Assembly: GCF_003315295.1 (NCBI RefSeq)
Contig: NZ_QNRI01000001.1
Location: 1 to 64,000, forward strand
Origin: Paraliobacillus ryukyuensis
Lineage (GTDB): Bacteria; Bacillota; Bacilli; Bacillales; Amphibacillaceae
Length of the DNA: 64,000 bases
Direction of reading: 5' to 3'
The notes under the pieces are model-generated. The model saw nothing but the letters and a program-made list of their open reading frames with translations, was not told the origin of the DNA and searched no databases. The translations under genes and the position numbers were made by a program. Positions 1 through 10,177 of the stretch are shown piece after piece (the first letter of the stretch is position 1; every line of letters starts with the position of its first letter).

Positions 1-18
1 TTGACGGTCAATTTAAAA

Positions 19-98
19 GCCCCTTTAGGGGTAGTTAGTAAAGTGCCCTTCTAGGGCGAAATTAAAACCGCCCGTTTTACGGGCGGATATTTATTGTT
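19..98 (+). terminator. Three tandem GC hairpins, terminator of an upstream gene
   Basis: Three short stem-loops follow each other: GCCCC/GGGG at about 19-31, GCCCT/AGGGC at 45-57, and a perfect 8-bp stem CCGCCCGT/ACGGGCGG at 68-86 with a 3-nt loop, followed by a T-rich stretch. The third has the form of an intrinsic terminator for a gene that enters from the left edge. The remaining bases up to 211 hold only the region upstream of safA. Confidence 0.55.
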
Positions 99-211
99 GT
101 TTTTGTGAAATATATTCAACTTTTTAGGGCATTCGCATATGTTGTTAATGAATTGAACTGTTATTTGCCTATAGAAATGGCTGAATTAAAATTTAGGAAG
201 GAGTTATCACT

Positions 212-1216
212 TTGAAGATTCATATCGTACAAAAAGGGGATACCCTATGGAACCTTGCGCAAAAATATGGGGTAGATTTTGAAGAGTTAAAACAAATGAA
301 TGCTCAATTGGCTAATCCTAATATGATTATGCCTGGAATGAAAATAAAGATCCCAACGAGTTCTAAGCAAGTACAGACACAACCAACCAAAGATAAAACG
401 ATGCAACCGTACAAGGATATGTCACCGAAAGCAATGCCTGTCATTAATGAAGATGACAGCAAACCTGCACCTAACATAAAAAAAACCATGCCTAAACCGA
501 CACCAGTTTCACCAACACCGCCAATGCAACCAATCCAATTGCCAGATCTACCTAACTTTTATTCGACTAATTACAATATTGATGTAGATTATGAGGATAA
601 TGATACTGAAATCAATCAAACGACAATTCAACAAATGAATGAAACGCACAAACAAGCACCAATACAACAGCAACCGATTCAACAAGCACCCCAACAACAA
701 CCGATGCAAGTACCAATGTATCATCAGCCAATGATGCCAATGCACCCTTGTATGCCATGCATGCCAATTCACGTTATGCCACCAATGATGCAGCCTTGGC
801 AAACAATGCCACAAGGCGATCCTTGTGAAAAGTATTCAACACCACAAGCGTGGATGCAACAAGAACCAATGCCTTTTCAACCAAATGAAGAACTAATGGA
901 ATCACCAAGTGTGGAAATGCCACCATTACCACCACAAATGCCAATGCAACAACAATCAATGCCGATGCCACCCAATGAATATTGGCAACAACCGCAGCAA
1001 CAAATGTGGTCACAAGCACCACAACAACCAATGATGCAAGCGCCAATGATGGGGGCGAATGGCTCTTCGATGCAACCGAATATGATGCCGCCATCAGCTT
1101 ATCAATCAATGCCAACAAATGCACAACCTGGAATGCCAATGCCATATGAAGGAAATATGCAACCATATCCGATGCAAGGCGCGTACCCTTATCGAGAAGA
1201 AACGGATGATGAATAA
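212..1216 (+). CDS. safA: SafA, spore coat morphogenetic protein with N-terminal LysM
   Basis: SafA localises at the cortex/coat interface of the forespore and recruits inner coat proteins. The first ~50 residues are a LysM peptidoglycan-binding domain (IHIVQKGDTLWNLAQKYGV, ending MPGMKIKIP), nearly identical to B. subtilis SafA. The remaining ~280 residues are low-complexity Met/Pro/Gln-rich sequence with a Cys-containing PMHPCMPCMP stretch, as in the SafA family. The start is TTG at 212, chosen because GGAAGGAG lies about 8 nt upstream. Internal Met codons are plentiful, so a shorter C-terminal product (known for B. subtilis SafA) is possible but unproven. It overlaps the next gene by 11 nt, implying coupled translation. 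Confidence 0.9.
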   Translation: MKIHIVQKGDTLWNLAQKYGVDFEELKQMNAQLANPNMIMPGMKIKIPTSSKQVQTQPTKDKTMQPYKDMSPKAMPVINEDDSKPAPNIKKTMPKPTPVSPTPPMQPIQLPDLPNFYSTNYNIDVDYEDNDTEINQTTIQQMNETHKQAPIQQQPIQQAPQQQPMQVPMYHQPMMPMHPCMPCMPIHVMPPMMQPWQTMPQGDPCEKYSTPQAWMQQEPMPFQPNEELMESPSVEMPPLPPQMPMQQQSMPMPPNEYWQQPQQQMWSQAPQQPMMQAPMMGANGSSMQPNMMPPSAYQSMPTNAQPGMPMPYEGNMQPYPMQGAYPYREETDDE

Positions 1217-2174
1217 TGGCAAAAGAGACGATTCTTTATGGAATCGTCTTCTCCTATTTTTGAAACAAAAGGGCTTCTTATCGATCAAAAATGTGCAACG
1301 CGTTAAAGCAGTTAATTTTATCGTCACTGATGATGCAGATCAGAAATTTGTTTTAAAAGGTTACCAGAAGCAAGCGACAGTCTTGAAACAGTGGGAGTTA
1401 TTTTCTCAAATAGATAAACCATTTATCGTTTCTTTTCAACGATTTCCAAGCGGAGATCGTTATCTGTTTTGGGAAGGTTACTATTGGACGTTACAAAAAT
1501 ATTACCGTGCCCAACGATTAAATTATCAATGGAAGGAAGACAGGGATCAAGCATGGGCAAGTATGAAACAATTTCACCTAGCAGCCAGTGGCATTGTGAT
1601 TGAGCATCAACCACCTACAGTTAATTTTGTGCGAAAATGGGAAAATAGATTAAGAAGATGGCAAAACACCGAACAACTTCTTTATCGACTAGGTTACCGA
1701 ACGTTATATAATGAACTTGAAACACAATTAATGGAGGGCATTACATTATTTCAACAAGTAAATCACCCTACTTTGGAGGCAAATCCGAGTTATCAATTAA
1801 ATTGGATACACGGAGATGTTGCTTCTCATAATTTTTTGCGAGATAATAGAAATAACATCTATTTAATAGACTTTGACTTATTGGCTCCATCACCTTCGAT
1901 TTATGATGAAATTCAACTTGCGCAACGGTTTTTACCATTCATTCAAGATAATATTGAACAACTGGAAGCATACATACATCCAGACACATTGCAAACCAAT
2001 CAGCTTTTTTGGATTGGGCTAATGATTCCAGCTGATTTTATTAGAGAATGGTGGTATTTTATTGTACAATCAAAAGAAGAAATAGCTATTACAAATTTTC
2101 TTACTGAATTTTGCTTAAGTTGGAATGAAAGGAAACAATTTGTTGAAACTGTTAAGAAAAAACTAAATAGATAA
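1206..2174 (+). CDS. CotS/YsxE-family spore coat kinase-like protein
   Basis: This 322-aa protein has the aminoglycoside phosphotransferase/choline-kinase fold signature seen in the CotS/YsxE/YutH spore coat family: a catalytic-loop motif WIHGDVASHNFL and a metal-binding LIDFD motif about 12 residues later. Whether such coat proteins are active kinases is not generally settled. ATG at 1206 overlaps the 3' end of safA and I prefer it; the open frame extends further upstream inside safA but has no better start. In B. subtilis ysxE sits with spoVID, not safA, so its pairing with safA here is notable. It could be any CotS-family paralogue; the coat role is inferred from family and neighbour. Confidence 0.7.
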   Translation: MMNNGKRDDSLWNRLLLFLKQKGFLSIKNVQRVKAVNFIVTDDADQKFVLKGYQKQATVLKQWELFSQIDKPFIVSFQRFPSGDRYLFWEGYYWTLQKYYRAQRLNYQWKEDRDQAWASMKQFHLAASGIVIEHQPPTVNFVRKWENRLRRWQNTEQLLYRLGYRTLYNELETQLMEGITLFQQVNHPTLEANPSYQLNWIHGDVASHNFLRDNRNNIYLIDFDLLAPSPSIYDEIQLAQRFLPFIQDNIEQLEAYIHPDTLQTNQLFWIGLMIPADFIREWWYFIVQSKEEIAITNFLTEFCLSWNERKQFVETVKKKLNR

Positions 2175-2192
2175 AGGGAAGGGGAAATACAG

Positions 2193-2933
2193 ATGCAAGA
2201 AAAAGTAGAAAAATTAGTACAATGGCTACAAACACAGATAGAAGAGACTGGTGTAAAAGGCTTGCTTGTTGGCGTCAGTGGAGGAATTGATTCATCGGTT
2301 GTTGCGAATTTAATTAAGCGTGCAGCTCCAGCGTCCTCTCTTGGTGTAATGATGCCATGTAACAGTAATCCGGAAGATTTGGACCATGCCAAAAAAGTAG
2401 TAGAAGCTGCGGGTCTTGAGAATGTTACGGTTGATTTGACATCTACGCATGATACGATGTTAAAAGAAATTCAAACACAATTAAAAAATGCCAATGCATT
2501 AGTTGAAGAAAACCAACAATTAGCTGATGCGAACTTACGTGCGCGTTTGCGCATGAGTACATTGTATACACTAGCTACCAATTACAATTACCTTGTGGTA
2601 GGAACAGATAATGCTGCGGAATGGTATACAGGCTATTTCACTAAATTTGGTGATGGTGGGGTTGATTTGGTTCCATTGGTACATCAAACAAAAGGCGATG
2701 TTCGGGAATTAGCAAAATATCTAAATGTTCCTAAAGAAGTAATTAACAAACAACCAAGTGCTGGTCTATGGGAAGGTCAAACAGACGAAAATGAAATGGG
2801 AACAAGTTATGCAATAATTGATCAATACCTGAAAGGTGAAAAAGTACCAGAAAAAGATAAGGCTATTATTGAACAAATGCATAATCGAACAGCCCACAAA
2901 CGTGAAATGGCAAAAGCTCCAGAGAAATTCTAA
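2193..2933 (+). CDS. nadE: NH3-dependent NAD(+) synthetase
   Basis: Catalyses the last step of NAD synthesis: amidation of nicotinate adenine dinucleotide with ATP and ammonia. The ATP pyrophosphatase P-loop SGGIDSS is at residues ~29-35, followed by conserved segments RARLRMSTLYTLA and VVGTDNAAEWYTGYFTKFGDGG characteristic of NadE. There is no N-terminal glutaminase domain, so it should use free ammonia. At 246 aa it is shorter than B. subtilis NadE (about 272 aa) and looks to belong to a different NadE subfamily. A good RBS (AAGGGGA) precedes ATG 2193. It lies 18 nt after the ysxE-like gene and is followed by a terminator. The other window gene of this pathway is nadD. Confidence 0.92.
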   Translation: MQEKVEKLVQWLQTQIEETGVKGLLVGVSGGIDSSVVANLIKRAAPASSLGVMMPCNSNPEDLDHAKKVVEAAGLENVTVDLTSTHDTMLKEIQTQLKNANALVEENQQLADANLRARLRMSTLYTLATNYNYLVVGTDNAAEWYTGYFTKFGDGGVDLVPLVHQTKGDVRELAKYLNVPKEVINKQPSAGLWEGQTDENEMGTSYAIIDQYLKGEKVPEKDKAIIEQMHNRTAHKREMAKAPEKF

Positions 2934-2947
2934 ATAGATGTATTCTG

Positions 2948-2980
2948 AATCCTTTATCAGTTAACTGGTAAAGGATTTTC
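2948..2980 (+). terminator. Terminator of nadE
   Basis: Inverted repeat AATCCTTTA...TAAAGGATT followed by TTCC, 15 nt after the nadE stop. Confidence 0.65.
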
Positions 2981-3070
2981 CTTATGAATGCATGATTTTT
3001 CTAGTTTATGGAGATGTGTTATATTGTAAGAGGAACAGTAAGCGTTAATGGAAAGGAGTTTGGATTGATT

Positions 3071-3802
3071 ATGGCTGGACACTCAAAATGGAAGAATATA
3101 CAAAGACGGAAAAATGCTCAAGACGCTAAAAAGGGTAAAATATTCATGAGACTTGCAAAAGAACTTTATGTTGCTGCAAAAGATGGTGGTGGAGATCCAG
3201 AAATGAATCCATCCCTTCGTTTAGCTATCGATAAAGCAAAAGCAAGTAATATGCCGAATGATAATATTGAACGTGCGATCAAAAAGGCTACTGGTGATTT
3301 AGATGGTGCTAATTATGAAGAAGTAGTGTATGAAGGTTACGGACCAGCAGGTGCTGCTGTGATGGTTGAGTTGTTAACCGATAATAAAAACCGTGCTGCA
3401 TCCGATGTTCGTCATGCATTTTCTAAACATGGTGGCAACTTAGGTGAAAATGGTTGTGTTGCTTTTATGTTTGATCGACGCGGTTATATTGTGATTGAAC
3501 GTAATACAACTGAAACAGATGAAGATACCATGATGCTTACAGTAGCGGAAGCTGGGGCAGAAGAAATGGAACCATCGGAAGAAGTATTTGAAATATACAC
3601 GCCGCCTGAACAATTCCAAGATGTCAAAAAATATTTAATGGACGAAGGTTATCAATTAGAAACTGCGGAAGTTACCATGTTTCCCCAAACTTATGTATCA
3701 CTTAGTGAAGATGATGAAAATAAAATGTCTCGGTTAATCGATCGTTTAGAAGATCTAGAGGATGTTCAAGAAATCTATCATAATGCAGAATTGAATGAAT
3801 AG
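3071..3802 (+). CDS. yebC: YebC/PmpR-family regulator (TACO1 family)
   Basis: This 243-aa protein begins [18 protein letters not shown], the invariant N-terminus of the YebC/TACO1 family; B. subtilis has YrbC at this locus. Members are described as DNA-binding regulators, and more recently as translation factors that help ribosomes at polyproline-type stalls. Conserved blocks [12 protein letters not shown] and [14 protein letters not shown] are present. ATG 3071 is chosen by homology; AAAGGAG lies somewhat far upstream (about 12 nt). The open frame upstream of 3071 has no family similarity. It stands alone between nadE and an unknown gene. Confidence 0.92.
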   Translation: MAGHSKWKNIQRRKNAQDAKKGKIFMRLAKELYVAAKDGGGDPEMNPSLRLAIDKAKASNMPNDNIERAIKKATGDLDGANYEEVVYEGYGPAGAAVMVELLTDNKNRAASDVRHAFSKHGGNLGENGCVAFMFDRRGYIVIERNTTETDEDTMMLTVAEAGAEEMEPSEEVFEIYTPPEQFQDVKKYLMDEGYQLETAEVTMFPQTYVSLSEDDENKMSRLIDRLEDLEDVQEIYHNAELNE

Positions 3803-3924
3803 GATTAAAGTAACCTAATGGAAGTGAGAGATTTATTTTTTTTTGCTAGAAAGGGCTATCTTCCATTTCAATAGAACATTATTTAGAATATAATAATGAA
3901 AAAGCATATCGAGGTGTTTTAGTT

Positions 3925-4254
3925 ATGGGTGAGCAGAATGATAGTGAACCTTTACAAGGTCAACAAATCTTAGAAAAAGAAAAAGCAATTGATTGCTTAG
4001 ACCATTACGAAGAAAACGAGAACGATTACTATGTTATTTATCAAAAACAAGATCAACAAGTAAAAAGAGAATTGAAATTCAACAAAGTCACTAAATTATC
4101 AGCTAAGTCATATGCGATCGCCATGCATACAGAAGATGAAACGGATCATATTCGCTACTATCATGGAGAAGAAATTATTCTAGCTAAAGAAGAAATTATT
4201 GAACTACGTATCTTTGATCCTCATGCGTTTGATTTTGTTGTGTATACCGACTAA
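3925..4254 (+). CDS. Hypothetical acidic protein, 109 aa
   Basis: I do not recognise this gene. It is preceded by a good RBS (GAGGTG, about 10 nt before ATG 3925) and ends inside a strong terminator, so it is very probably real. The product is small, charged and soluble, without signal peptide or membrane segment: an acidic N-terminal half (LDHYEENENDYYVIYQK) and a C-terminal half rich in alternating hydrophobic residues (EEIIELRIFDPHAFDFVVY), which suggests a small beta-rich domain. It sits between yebC and bofC in a sporulation-gene neighbourhood, but nothing in the sequence assigns it a role. Confidence 0.7.
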   Translation: MGEQNDSEPLQGQQILEKEKAIDCLDHYEENENDYYVIYQKQDQQVKRELKFNKVTKLSAKSYAIAMHTEDETDHIRYYHGEEIILAKEEIIELRIFDPHAFDFVVYTD

Positions 4255-4276
4255 TCGATTAGTCGGTATTTTTGTT
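4244..4276 (+). terminator. Terminator overlapping the stop codon of the 109-aa gene
   Basis: A 26-nt perfect palindrome (4244-4269; half-site ATACCGACTAATC) contains the TAA stop and is followed by TTTTTGTTTTT. As a full palindrome it would fold with a tight loop and could terminate transcription from either side. Confidence 0.8.
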
Positions 4277-4511
4277 TTTAACATCTTTTTTGAATATATA
4301 GGATAAACCATTGAAAGGTAATGCTTTTACATCATTTCATGAATCATAGACAAAGTAGCATAAACTTCATAAAATTGGTCAATCATAGGAAAGAGAGATA
4401 ATTAGGTTTATCTCAATATAAACTTTGTATAAATGTAATGTGAAAAGAGAATGAAAAATTTTCTTTATGAGATAAGCTATCTAATCATATGTTTTGACTG
4501 AGGTGAAAAAA

Positions 4512-5081
4512 ATGAAAAAATATGTGTATTTGTCTATGTTTGGGGTTATCATGTTTTTAATTGGATTTAGTGTGCATAGTTTATTCGAGCAACAAAGTTC
4601 TACTGCAGAACAAAGTGATACGATTGAAGTTACGGAGGTCAGTAATACCGCTGCACCGTTCAAAAGCCCACTCGAAATACAGGTTACGTTACAAAAACAA
4701 TACTTAGATGGAAAAATTTCAGAAGAAACCCATCTTGAAACCATTCAGTCGATGCAAGATTTTTGGGCAAGTTATGCTGATTGGCAAGTCATTGATCAAA
4801 AAGAGGGAGAAATGGTCTTTCGAAAACAAATGAATGATATCTCACCTTATATAAAGAAAACAGGCTATTTCGGTTTAAAAGACAGTATGTTATCCATTTT
4901 CGAAGGTGAGCCTATCCACGGCCAAGTCATTCAATCATTTTATCAGATTGACACGGATACATTAGAAAGTAGGAAAATGGATGCCCTGCAAGAAGGTATA
5001 AAAATCGAATCAAAAGATAAATACTTACAAGTTCTTGAAGTATATCGTGATTTATCTCCAACTAAACAAGTACAAGGTTAA
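4512..5081 (+). CDS. bofC: BofC, intercompartmental signalling protein (forespore regulator of sigma-K checkpoint)
   Basis: In B. subtilis BofC is a forespore-made protein that restrains the SpoIVB protease, delaying pro-sigma-K processing in the mother cell. The 189-aa product has a single N-terminal hydrophobic segment (residues ~5-23, YVYLSMFGVIMFLIGFSV) suited to export or membrane anchoring, then the BofC core: a block starting MQDFWASYADW followed by FRKQMNDISPY closely matches B. subtilis BofC. ATG 4512 is preceded by GAGGTG. It lies directly upstream of ruvA, the same order as in B. subtilis. Its partner target sigK is also in this window (47.6-48.3 kb). The 250 bp upstream presumably holds a sporulation promoter; I saw no convincing sigma-A site. 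Confidence 0.88.
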   Translation: MKKYVYLSMFGVIMFLIGFSVHSLFEQQSSTAEQSDTIEVTEVSNTAAPFKSPLEIQVTLQKQYLDGKISEETHLETIQSMQDFWASYADWQVIDQKEGEMVFRKQMNDISPYIKKTGYFGLKDSMLSIFEGEPIHGQVIQSFYQIDTDTLESRKMDALQEGIKIESKDKYLQVLEVYRDLSPTKQVQG

Positions 5082-5083
5082 AC

Positions 5084-5116
5084 AAGCGAAGGGTTTTCTA
5101 GCTCTTTGCTTATTTT
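5084..5116 (+). terminator. Probable terminator after bofC
   Basis: AAGCGAAG/CTTTGCTT stem with a 12-nt loop, then ATTTTC. One G-U pair and a short T tract make it moderate. Confidence 0.45.
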
Positions 5117-5257
5117 CTTGCTATAGTATTCAAGATGAGCATATGGATATCATGGAAAGTTAAATGAAAAAGTCACATAATTAGATGTGCGAACATATGG
5201 TTGTATGATAGAATAAATATAGGTAATGTTACAGTTGAGAGGAAGAAACAAATAAAA

Positions 5258-5869
5258 ATGATAGCATATATAAATGGTAGACTAGAAGTTGTAAATGAAA
5301 ATGCTGTGATTGTTGAAGCTAATGGGGTAGGCTATGAAGTTATTTGTGCTAATCCATTTCGGTTCCAACATCAATTGGGAGAAAAAATTCGTATACATAC
5401 GTTTCATTATATAAGAGAAGATGTTCAAATTTTGTACGGTTTTGTCAATCCAGATGAGAAAAATCTTTTCGCGAGAATTTTACAAGTTTCTGGCATCGGC
5501 CCTAAAGGTGCGCTGTCCATTGTTGGAACAGCAGGAGTGCAAGATTTTGTCGAAGCAATTGAAACAGAGAACGAAAAGTTTCTAACTGGATTCCCGGGCG
5601 TAGGTAAGAAAACAGCACGTCAGATGATCTTAGATTTAAAAGGTAAACTGATCCAAGAATTTGATGTAACATTATCAATCACGGATGAGAAAGGTACGCT
5701 GTTTGATTCGCATAATCAAGAAGTACTAGAAGAAGCCTTAGAAGCTTTACGTTCTCTCGGTTATTCTGAGCGTGAATTGAAACAAATTACGCCTGAATTA
5801 AAGAAAGAAAAAAATGCAAATACCGACCAATATATTCGCGTTGGTTTAGCTCTACTTACGAAAAAATAA
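5258..5869 (+). CDS. ruvA: Holliday junction branch migration protein RuvA
   Basis: RuvA (203 aa) binds four-way junctions and loads the RuvB helicase during homologous recombination. The N-terminal OB domain starts MIAYINGRL; helix-hairpin-helix motifs follow (VSGIGPKGALSIV and LTGFPGVGKKTARQMILDLKGKL), and the C-terminal RuvB-interacting domain contains EEALEALRSLGYSERE. ATG 5258 is chosen by homology; the open frame upstream is unrelated. The RBS (GAGAGG) is unusually far, about 13 nt. ruvB follows after 15 nt, so the two are co-transcribed. Confidence 0.96.
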   Translation: MIAYINGRLEVVNENAVIVEANGVGYEVICANPFRFQHQLGEKIRIHTFHYIREDVQILYGFVNPDEKNLFARILQVSGIGPKGALSIVGTAGVQDFVEAIETENEKFLTGFPGVGKKTARQMILDLKGKLIQEFDVTLSITDEKGTLFDSHNQEVLEEALEALRSLGYSERELKQITPELKKEKNANTDQYIRVGLALLTKK

Positions 5870-5884
5870 TGAGGGGTGAAAACG

Positions 5885-6886
5885 ATGGAAGAACGTATGA
5901 TATCAAGTGAACTTCAATCAGATGATACTTCAATCGAGCTTAGCTTGCGCCCCAGTTCATTAGCTCAATATATCGGACAACAAAAAGCAAAAGAGAATTT
6001 AAGTATTTTTATTGAGGCAGCAAGACTTCGAAATGAAGCGTTAGATCATGTACTATTATATGGACCACCAGGACTTGGGAAAACAACAATGGCTTCCATT
6101 ATTGCTAACGAAATGGGTGTATCCTTTCGAACGACTTCTGGACCTGCGATTGAGCGTGCTGGAGATTTAGCAGCCATTCTTTCGTCTTTAGAAACTGGTG
6201 ATGTATTATTTATTGATGAAATCCATCGATTGCCGAGGTCAGTGGAAGAGATCTTATATCCTGCGATGGAAGATTTTTGCCTTGATATTGTGATTGGATC
6301 AGGACCCAGTGCGAGGTCTGTACGTCTTGATTTACCACCGTTTACATTAATTGGTGCTACCACAAGAGCTGGTTTATTGACTGCTCCTCTCCGTGATCGA
6401 TTTGGTGTGCTAAGTCGCCTAGAGTACTACACAACAGATGATTTATGCCAGATTGTTGAACGAACGGCAACTATTTTTGAAGTTACAATCACGAAGGAGG
6501 CGTCAATTGAAATAGCGAGAAGATCTAGAGGGACTCCCCGAATAGCTAATCGATTACTTAAACGAGTAAGAGATATTTCACAAGTTCGGGGGGAAGATAA
6601 AATCAGTTTGGAAACTACCAGAAAAGCATTAGAAATGCTCCAAGTAGATCAATCTGGCCTTGATCATATTGACCATAAAGTATTAGAAGCAATTATGGAC
6701 GCATATCAAGGTGGACCTGTAGGACTTGATACATTAGCTTCAACGATTGGGGAAGAATCACAAACAATTGAAGATGTTTATGAACCATTTTTATTGCAAC
6801 AAGGTTTTATTCAGCGAACACCTAGAGGACGCATGGTAACACCAAAAGCTTATCAGCATTTCAATCGGGAGGTGCCAAATACTTGA
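5885..6886 (+). CDS. ruvB: Holliday junction helicase RuvB
   Basis: RuvB (333 aa) is the AAA+ motor of branch migration. Walker [10 protein letters not shown] is at residues ~60-68, Walker [10 protein letters not shown] follows, then sensor ATTRAG and arginine finger region LRDRFG, and a C-terminal winged helix ending with [13 protein letters not shown] 5885 follows GAGGGGTG with proper spacing; an in-frame GTG at 5876 lies within that RBS and is rejected. Its stop codon overlaps the TTG start of the next gene by 4 nt, indicating one operon ruvA-ruvB-DUF2905-queA-tgt-yajC. Confidence 0.97.
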   Translation: MEERMISSELQSDDTSIELSLRPSSLAQYIGQQKAKENLSIFIEAARLRNEALDHVLLYGPPGLGKTTMASIIANEMGVSFRTTSGPAIERAGDLAAILSSLETGDVLFIDEIHRLPRSVEEILYPAMEDFCLDIVIGSGPSARSVRLDLPPFTLIGATTRAGLLTAPLRDRFGVLSRLEYYTTDDLCQIVERTATIFEVTITKEASIEIARRSRGTPRIANRLLKRVRDISQVRGEDKISLETTRKALEMLQVDQSGLDHIDHKVLEAIMDAYQGGPVGLDTLASTIGEESQTIEDVYEPFLLQQGFIQRTPRGRMVTPKAYQHFNREVPNT

Positions 6887-7083
6887 CCAGTTTTGGTAAA
6901 TTACTTATTGTAATAGGGGTTGTACTTATTATTGTTGGCTTACTCTCAAATGTGATTGGTAAGTTACCAGGTGATTTTAGTTTTAAAAAAGGGAATGTAT
7001 CGATTTATTTCCCGTTTATGACATCAATCATCATAAGCATTGTATTATCCATCATTTTATATATTATCAGTAGGTTTCGTTAG
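6883..7083 (+). CDS. DUF2905 small membrane protein
   Basis: A 66-aa protein with two hydrophobic helices (residues ~5-25 and ~42-62) separated by [21 protein letters not shown], the conserved signature of DUF2905. Function is unknown; such proteins commonly sit between ruvB and queA in Bacillales. The TTG start overlaps the ruvB stop by 4 nt, with a purine-rich tract (CGGGAGG) upstream inside ruvB. Confidence 0.85.
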   Translation: MTSFGKLLIVIGVVLIIVGLLSNVIGKLPGDFSFKKGNVSIYFPFMTSIIISIVLSIILYIISRFR

Positions 7084-7096
7084 ATAGGAGTTTAAT

Positions 7097-9300
<2,204 letters not shown>

Positions 9301-9315
9301 AGGAGGAAAATAGAA

Positions 9316-9588
9316 ATGCAGGGATTTTTAGGGTTATTACCGTTTGTTTTGATTTTTGTCGTTTTTTATTTTCTGTTGATTCGTCCGCAGCAAAAACGTC
9401 AAAAACAAGTGCGTCAAATGCAAGCAGATTTGCAAAAAGGTGATAAGATCATTACCATCGGCGGTATGCACGGAACAGTTCATGCTATCGATGAAGGCAC
9501 ACTTGTTCTCGAAGTACATGATGGTACAAAGATTACATATGATCGCTCATCTGTACGTGATGTCGTAAAACAAACAGAAGAAGCTTAA
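9316..9588 (+). CDS. yajC: YajC, Sec translocase accessory subunit
   Basis: This 90-aa protein has one N-terminal transmembrane helix (residues ~4-22, FLGLLPFVLIFVVFYFLLI) followed by the family signature RPQQKRQKQ and a basic/acidic cytoplasmic domain (GDKIITIGGMHGTV). It associates with SecDF and YidC in protein export. AGGAGG lies 9 nt before ATG 9316. It closes the ruvAB-queA-tgt operon and is followed by a terminator; secDF is 4.8 kb away, separated here by other membrane genes. Confidence 0.93.
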   Translation: MQGFLGLLPFVLIFVVFYFLLIRPQQKRQKQVRQMQADLQKGDKIITIGGMHGTVHAIDEGTLVLEVHDGTKITYDRSSVRDVVKQTEEA

Positions 9589-9593
9589 AAGGA

Positions 9594-9627
9594 AAAAAAG
9601 CACAAAAATTAATTTTGTGCTTTTTTG
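9594..9627. terminator. Bidirectional terminator yajC / TIGR04086 gene
   Basis: AGCACAAAA/TTTTGTGCT stem flanked by A-runs on the left and T-runs on the right. It can serve both convergent genes. Confidence 0.85.
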
Positions 9628-10002
9628 TTATTCTTTTTTTTGACTTAAGTTCACTCCTATAATTCCGCCTAACATTCCTGCCAGTAAGAATGCCCCGTGA
9701 TAAACGAACTGTGACGCAGAAAAGGGTTGCTGTAGACCTAAGTATTGATACATAAATACAAAAGTACTAAATCCGATACTCGTTAGTAACCCTACCAGCC
9801 AGCCCTTTTCACCTGTTTTTATCCCTGCAAATGTTCCACCACTTAAAAAAGCTAATAAGCTAATAATGGTTGTACTGTGCGTTATTGTAGAAGCTCCTAA
9901 CGATGTAAATCGCAGCAATAATGATAGGATAAAACTTGCTAGTATCATCAGTGTCAGTATGGCAATCCATCCATATAACAGACCAGTAAATCGAACTTTC
10001 AT
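9628..10002 (-). CDS. TIGR04086 family membrane protein (YrzE-like)
   Basis: A 124-aa integral membrane protein with four predicted helices (about residues 5-27, 42-62, 67-88 and 97-119) and Gly-rich helix contacts (SGGTFAGIKTGEKGWLVG, AGMLGGIIGVNL). It matches the small YrzE/TIGR04086 family found beside yajC in Bacillales; function unknown. ATG at 10002 is preferred over an in-frame GTG at 10008 because AGGAG lies 7 nt upstream of it. It is convergent with yajC. Confidence 0.75.
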   Translation of the reverse strand: MKVRFTGLLYGWIAILTLMILASFILSLLLRFTSLGASTITHSTTIISLLAFLSGGTFAGIKTGEKGWLVGLLTSIGFSTFVFMYQYLGLQQPFSASQFVYHGAFLLAGMLGGIIGVNLSQKKE

Positions 10003-10177
10003 ACGCACTCTCCTTTGCTTGTCCTTACTAGAAGATATGCGATTGTAAGCTATTTAGAATAAAATATTTTGTTTATTAATACATATAGAAATAGACAGGC
10101 ACGTTGTCATTGACTAGAACTTATAATTAACAGGTACATGTAGCTTTAGTTTTTCTAAGAGGGGGAGTGGATGGCTA

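Noticed and set aside
1-54. A short open frame from the left edge (LTVNLKAPLGVVSKVPF then stop) that faintly recalls FliW
   Set aside because: Only 17 codons are visible and they overlap two hairpins; another frame also ends here. No confident partial gene can be called.
774-1166. 130-codon open frame antisense to safA
   Set aside because: Low-complexity mirror of the Met/Pro/Gln-rich safA repeats, with no RBS of its own.
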